DNA from: Adiantum capillus-veneris
Lineage: Eukaryota > Streptophyta > Polypodiopsida > Polypodiales > Pteridaceae
Assembly (NCBI GenBank): GCA_014529385.2
Contig: CM043946.1
Span: 22,312,577 to 22,376,576, forward strand
Length of the DNA stretch: 64,000 nt
Direction of reading: 5' to 3'
In this document: positions 60,410 to 64,000 of the stretch, one piece after another
Layout: each line of letters opens with the position of its first letter
Numbering within the stretch: the stretch's first letter is position 1
Translations under genes and position numbers: made by a program
The notes under the pieces: generated by a model
Told to the model about the DNA's origin: nothing
Databases searched by the model: none
What the model saw: the letters and a program-made list of their open reading frames with translations, nothing else

Positions 60410-61658
60410 TGGGAACGCATGATACAAGAGTTATCTTGTAATTTTTTAGATACATAATTATCTTTCCTATAATCTACATATGCATATTTAAGTATAATAA
60501 TAAGCCTTCTATCTCATCCTATTATTTTTCTCAAGGGTAACCTATCCTTACTTTACCATCAGAAAATACTATGGGAAAAGCATCAATAGCTCCGCCTCTT
60601 TAACTTGGGGCAAAAAGCATTGATTCTTTATTTCTACTATTTCATTATCATCTCTCCCCACAGTATCCTTATTGCCTACGGGCAAGAATTGGGCTTGGGA
60701 GGGAAAATTCTCATCTCTTCTTCTCTCTCCCATCAATAATGGTGCCGAAGGGTTTCAAGTAAGATGTGTTCTACATTGATGTTTTCTTGATTTCTTGTTG
60801 TTTTCATTTTCATCTCTAATCCAAATATATATATGTATCTAATCTCATCTCCTTAACCAAACCTATCTCTCTCATTCTTAGTAATTCATCCTCTCTAGGT
60901 TCTCTTTGCTACAGGTACATCTCTCCCCGCAGTATCCTTATTGCCTACAGACAAGAATAGGGCTTGGGAGGGAAACTTCTCATCTCTTCACTTCTCTCAT
61001 ATCTACATTTCTCACATACTATCCTAGATGAATAATTCACATGATGATCATTTCTATCGCTTTCACTCTGTACGATCTATTAGAATTAACGTATGGATTA
61101 GCCGAAAAATACACTTTCAACAACGTATAGTGTTTCTCTTTGGCCCAGAAAGGCTTAATGAAACACTTCTCTATCAGCGGATCCCATCATACTACCTCTC
61201 ATAGACTATAACTTTTCTTTTGACGTAAGCGTAGTTATCTTGCTATGAACCAAGAGGATTTGTACACACAATTAATCCCAATCACTAGACAAAATATATA
61301 TATTATGGTAAGCACAAAACTACATCTCCAAAGAACAATTCGTAGCCTATTTGGTCAACCAAGATTGAATTCCATTAACTCATCTATTAACCCTTTCATA
61401 TTACCCATGATACGATATGACCATAGCCTTGATGTTTTCATCTTTGTGTTATTTTGACATTCTCTTTTGTGTTCTTTCTATGTGTGTGTGAGTGCAAGAG
61501 AGAAAGAGTGGGGCTTCTTTGATTGCACTGCTTTCCAAATCCTAGTCTTCATGGCATCTATGGTTTAACTCCTTCATATATTTTTTTTCGAGTTCTCTCA
61601 CAAAATCTCACAACCATAAGCCCGGTGCTTTCTCAGCAAGACCGCGAATTTCTCGACA
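60386..61658 (+). repeat. LTR4 (type A, outer right)
   Basis: 1273 bp and near-identical to LTR1, including the internal duplication and the small-ORF region. It ends TTTCTCGACA, followed by ACGC. Confidence 0.95.
61245..61457 (+). CDS. Small ORF b copy inside LTR4, unknown
   Basis: 70 codons, same as 50597-50809 apart from several substitutions (MVSTKLHLQRTIRSLFGQPR). The preceding ORF a is frameshifted here. Function unknown. Confidence 0.35.
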   Translation: MNQEDLYTQLIPITRQNIYIMVSTKLHLQRTIRSLFGQPRLNSINSSINPFILPMIRYDHSLDVFIFVLF

Positions 61659-61806
61659 ACGCTCATGTCGCTCCACCTCCATGAAAGGTACAGAGGAAGG
61701 AATCAACTACTCCAAATGTTGCTCAAGGAGAGATATTGGTTGCGGAAGAAGTCGAAGCCGTCCAACTTCAAACACCGGAGGTAATCAAACATGTCGCTAA
61801 TCCGGT
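61659..61806 (+). pseudogene. Continuation of the ORF interrupted at 49738
   Basis: After ACGC the frame reads HVAPPP, a TGA stop, then KVQRKESTTPNVAQGEILVA and EEVEAVQLQTPEVIKHVANP. GTAAGA near 61807 may be a splice donor or chance. Product not recognised. Confidence 0.4.
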
Positions 61807-63054
61807 AAGACAAATTTATAATTCTGCATTGCTATTCATGTTGACGTGGGAAGCTAAGCATAGGGAATCCCTTAACTATCACAAGAAACAAGCACATGTT
61901 TTCATAGATTAGTGAAAGAACTGTTTGATAAATTATCATTGTTTGTTGAATTGTTATTGCTTAATAAAGTGTTATTATTTGATAAGTTGTTGATGTTTGA
62001 TATGAAGAATTGGTTGATCATATTTGAAGAATCATTTAAAAATAAGAATTGTTGAAAGGATATCTTTTGCTTCTCGCGGGTAGCGAGATAATTCCCCGGT
62101 TATCGGAGATTAAGTTGAGGTTATCGGCTCTCTTTTGTTCCTCGCGGTTAGTGGGATGCCTCGTGGAAAGCGGGATGTCTGGTGGTTAACAAGATGCCTC
62201 GCGGTTAGCGGGATGCCTAGGGGTTAGCAAGATGCCTCGCGGTTTGCGAGATGGGAAGGTTGCGCAATTTGCAGTTAGCGAATCAATCCTTTGCAAAGAC
62301 TCTGTTGGTTGGACAGAGAAAGTCCGCGAGTACCGGCAACTCATGAGAACTTGAAAAAGTTATCTTTGTTAAATTATAGGGTTGTCTTCATTAGGCCTTG
62401 TCTGAACTATTTTGGTATTGTTTGAAGGGCTGTATGAAAGAACTTGTGCCTGGAATTAATTAAGGAACAATGTTTGTAAATGTAAAATAGTGTGGTAGTA
62501 ATTAGAAAACAAGCTAAAAGTGTGAGTGTGGGATGGAAAGTGGGGGCTAGCTCAGGTTGCCAGTCAAGGATGGGTGGTCTTGATTAGTCAAGAAACTCTC
62601 CACTCCCTCTTATAAGGAGAAGCAAAATTAGAGACTCATTGTGCCAAGAGTCGAGAAGTCCCAAATCTACGTACTCTTGAAATCTATGGACCCAATTAGG
62701 CGAGTATTTTTTTCAAGATTACTTGTTAGTTTAGATTAAGTCTCATATTATATTTATGGTTTATGGATGGCGGTCGTGCCTCTTAAACGTGGAAAAAAAG
62801 GCATTGTTTATGGATTCTAAATATATCAATGAGATTTCATTTTTATGTTAGGAAGTAGTTTTCAATTTATTGACCTAGCTTGTGGTATATGACCCTTATA
62901 ACCATGAATATGATGGATAGAGGACTTCCTCTCTTCTATTTCTCATATCTCTACTTTGTGGAAAAGGAGTAGGGTGTCGTCAAAACAAAAAAGAAGAATA
63001 AAGGAAGACCATCTATCAAGTCTCCCCAATCATCTCGGGGTTGGGGACCTCACA
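61807..63054 (+). repeat. Gypsy-E 5' LTR region
   Basis: The right border is the CA at 63053-63054, two bases before a primer site. The left border is not visible because the second LTR lies outside the window. It includes a TATA-like TTATAAGG at 62600-62608 and a minisatellite of about 20-bp units at 62138-62255. Part of the left side may be host sequence. Confidence 0.5.
62138..62255. repeat. Minisatellite, CCTCGCGGTTAGCGGGATG type
   Basis: Five to six degenerate units of about 20 bases. Related GC-rich sequence extends from 62075. Confidence 0.88.
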
Positions 63055-63056
63055 AT

Positions 63057-63068
63057 TGGTATCAGAGT
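63057..63068 (+). other. Gypsy-E primer binding site
   Basis: TGGTATCAGAGT matches the initiator tRNA-Met site TGGTATCAGAGC at eleven of twelve bases. Confidence 0.88.
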
Positions 63069-63171
63069 CTAGGTTAAAAAGATTTAATTGGCTACTTCAA
63101 GCTCCCTCATGTGTATGGGTTCTATACCCATTATCCGACTCGTAGTAAAGATATTATGTTATGACGATTGA

Positions 63172-63545
63172 CATATACCATAGTTATGATTGAAACCTCT
63201 ATTATGTTTTCTCATGGAGAGATCTTTTATAGACCCCTATATGACATTTTCTCATATACCATAGTTATGATTGAAACCTCTATTATGTTTTCTCATAGAG
63301 AGATCTTTTGTAGACCCCTATATGAAATTTTAATGATTTTATGAATAGAAGATTGAGTTTTTTTTCTACAAAGAAATTGTTTGACTAGTTAAGTCATAAC
63401 AGTGAGTTTTTCTAGTGGATTGAATAAGTCATGACTGGTTAAGTCATGTGATTGAGATAATCATGACTGGTTGAGTCATGTGATTGAGTTTTAATGGACC
63501 GGATAAGTAATGATTGGTTAAGTCATACTATTGAGTTTTAGTGGA
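63172..63545. repeat. Tandem repeats in the Gypsy-E leader
   Basis: An 81-bp tandem duplication (63172-63252 and 63253-63333, starting CATATACCATAGTT) is followed by degenerate units around ATGACTGGTTAAGTCATGTG (about 63385-63540). Confidence 0.88.
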
Positions 63546-63636
63546 CTGGATACGTCCAAGCTTGAAAAATACTCTACTGATTTGAGTTATATAAACATTG
63601 ATGTACACTCAAGAGAATCCTCAAATCACTCCTATA

Positions 63637-64000
63637 ATGGACAACCCTCAGAACGATGCTATTTATATGAAGATTCAGGAGAAGAAGTTGTTGCTCAAAC
63701 AAATGCAATCACCTCTTTTTAAAGGAGAGGGTGTTGATATTGAGAAAGATACAGAAGTATGGATTGAAGCTATGGATGATTACTTCTCTACTGCAAGGGC
63801 CACACCTGTAAATCAAGCAATGTTAGTGATGTTTCATCTCTCAGGAAAAGCAAAATTATGGTGGAAACAACATTGTCGTGACATGGGAGTATTAGAAAAC
63901 TCTCAGAGTTGGTGGAAAATCAAACAAGGAGTGGAGGAAAGATACTTACCCCGTGCCCATGAAGCAATAAAGATAAATGAGTTCTTTAGCTTGAAACAAT
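63637..64000 (+). CDS. Gypsy-E gag, N-terminal part (runs off the window)
   Basis: Open frame from an ATG at 63637 (MDNPQNDAIYMKIQEK) to the edge, with no stop. It shows the Retrotrans_gag core: SPLFKGEGVDIEKDTEVWIE, MDDYFSTARA, LSGKAKLWWKQHC and WWKIKQGVEERYLPRAH, then EFFSLKQ. It lies about 570 bases after the primer site. Alternative starts at 63667 and 63703 are in frame. Whether the element is intact cannot be seen. Confidence 0.88.
   Translation, partial: MDNPQNDAIYMKIQEKKLLLKQMQSPLFKGEGVDIEKDTEVWIEAMDDYFSTARATPVNQAMLVMFHLSGKAKLWWKQHCRDMGVLENSQSWWKIKQGVEERYLPRAHEAIKINEFFSLKQ

Larger units (their letters stand above)
49739..61658 (+). mobile_element. Complex LTR element: four LTRs and three gag-only bodies
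   Basis: The order is LTR1 (49739-51010), body 1, LTR2 (53403-54514), body 2, LTR3 (56907-58000), body 3, LTR4 (60386-61658). All LTRs start TGTCG and end CGACA. ACGC flanks the outside (49735-49738 and 61659-61662). LTR1 and LTR4 are one type (A, 1272/1273 bp). LTR2 and LTR3 are another (B, 1112/1094 bp). Bodies 1 and 3 share a premature TAA and go with type A, while body 2 is intact and goes with type B. Each LTR-body join has the same primer-site-like sequence, and each body-LTR join the same purine tract. No protease, RT or integrase is present. Confidence 0.93.

Overview
The window reads as nuclear DNA of a land plant, from a repeat-dense intergenic region. The reasons are a spliced xyloglucan endotransglucosylase/hydrolase (XTH) gene with a plant-type exon layout and GT-AG introns, a CACTA (En/Spm) transposon of plant type, Copia and Gypsy LTR retrotransposons with initiator-tRNA-Met-like primer sites, and many long GA/CT/GT microsatellites. 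Nothing bacterial, viral or organellar is evident, and the species cannot be named from the sequence. XTH (minus strand, 9999-11370, four exons, 299 codons) is the only host gene I can support with confidence.

Layout. 1-560 holds a minus-strand retroelement ORF1 (DUF4283-like) fragment. 850-5784 is a plus-strand LINE reverse transcriptase relic, split by a small minus-strand Copia relic (2411-5376, 5-bp target duplication TCTTG). 5785-9998 is unassigned. XTH follows with a TATA-like box, then microsatellites and a MITE-like inverted-repeat element (12257-12704). 13330-14260 plus 27677-27784 is one LTR of a minus-strand Gypsy element, split by a 13.4-kb CACTA transposon (14261-27676, target duplication CGC). 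The CACTA carries a tandem hairpin array near its 5' end and is itself split by a 5.5-kb Copia element (18985-24440, target duplication TGTAC). Relative insertion order is therefore Gypsy, then CACTA, then Copia.

27785-30408 is the rest of that Gypsy element (pol). 30409-43703 is a tangle of three further Gypsy fragments, called B (minus), C (plus) and D (plus) here, with G-rich low-complexity DNA and poly-C runs. 44068-49700 holds an LTR-like stretch, minisatellites, a degenerate LINE-like piece and long CT tracts.

49739-61658 is the most notable structure: four LTRs alternating with three internal bodies. Each body is a single long acidic gag-like ORF with no protease, reverse transcriptase or integrase. 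The central copy is an intact 788-codon frame. The array is flanked by ACGC and interrupts a short ORF that has its own TATA-like box. 61800-64000 is the 5' part of another Gypsy element whose gag runs off the window.

How the parts relate. The Gypsy element at 27.7-30.4 kb shares LTR ends, polypurine tract and 3' internal end with the gag-only array at 49.7-61.7 kb. It is the best candidate in the window for an autonomous relative that could supply the enzymes the gag-only family lacks. Outside XTH and the central gag-like ORF almost every coding region is broken, so this is mainly a record of nested and recombined transposons.
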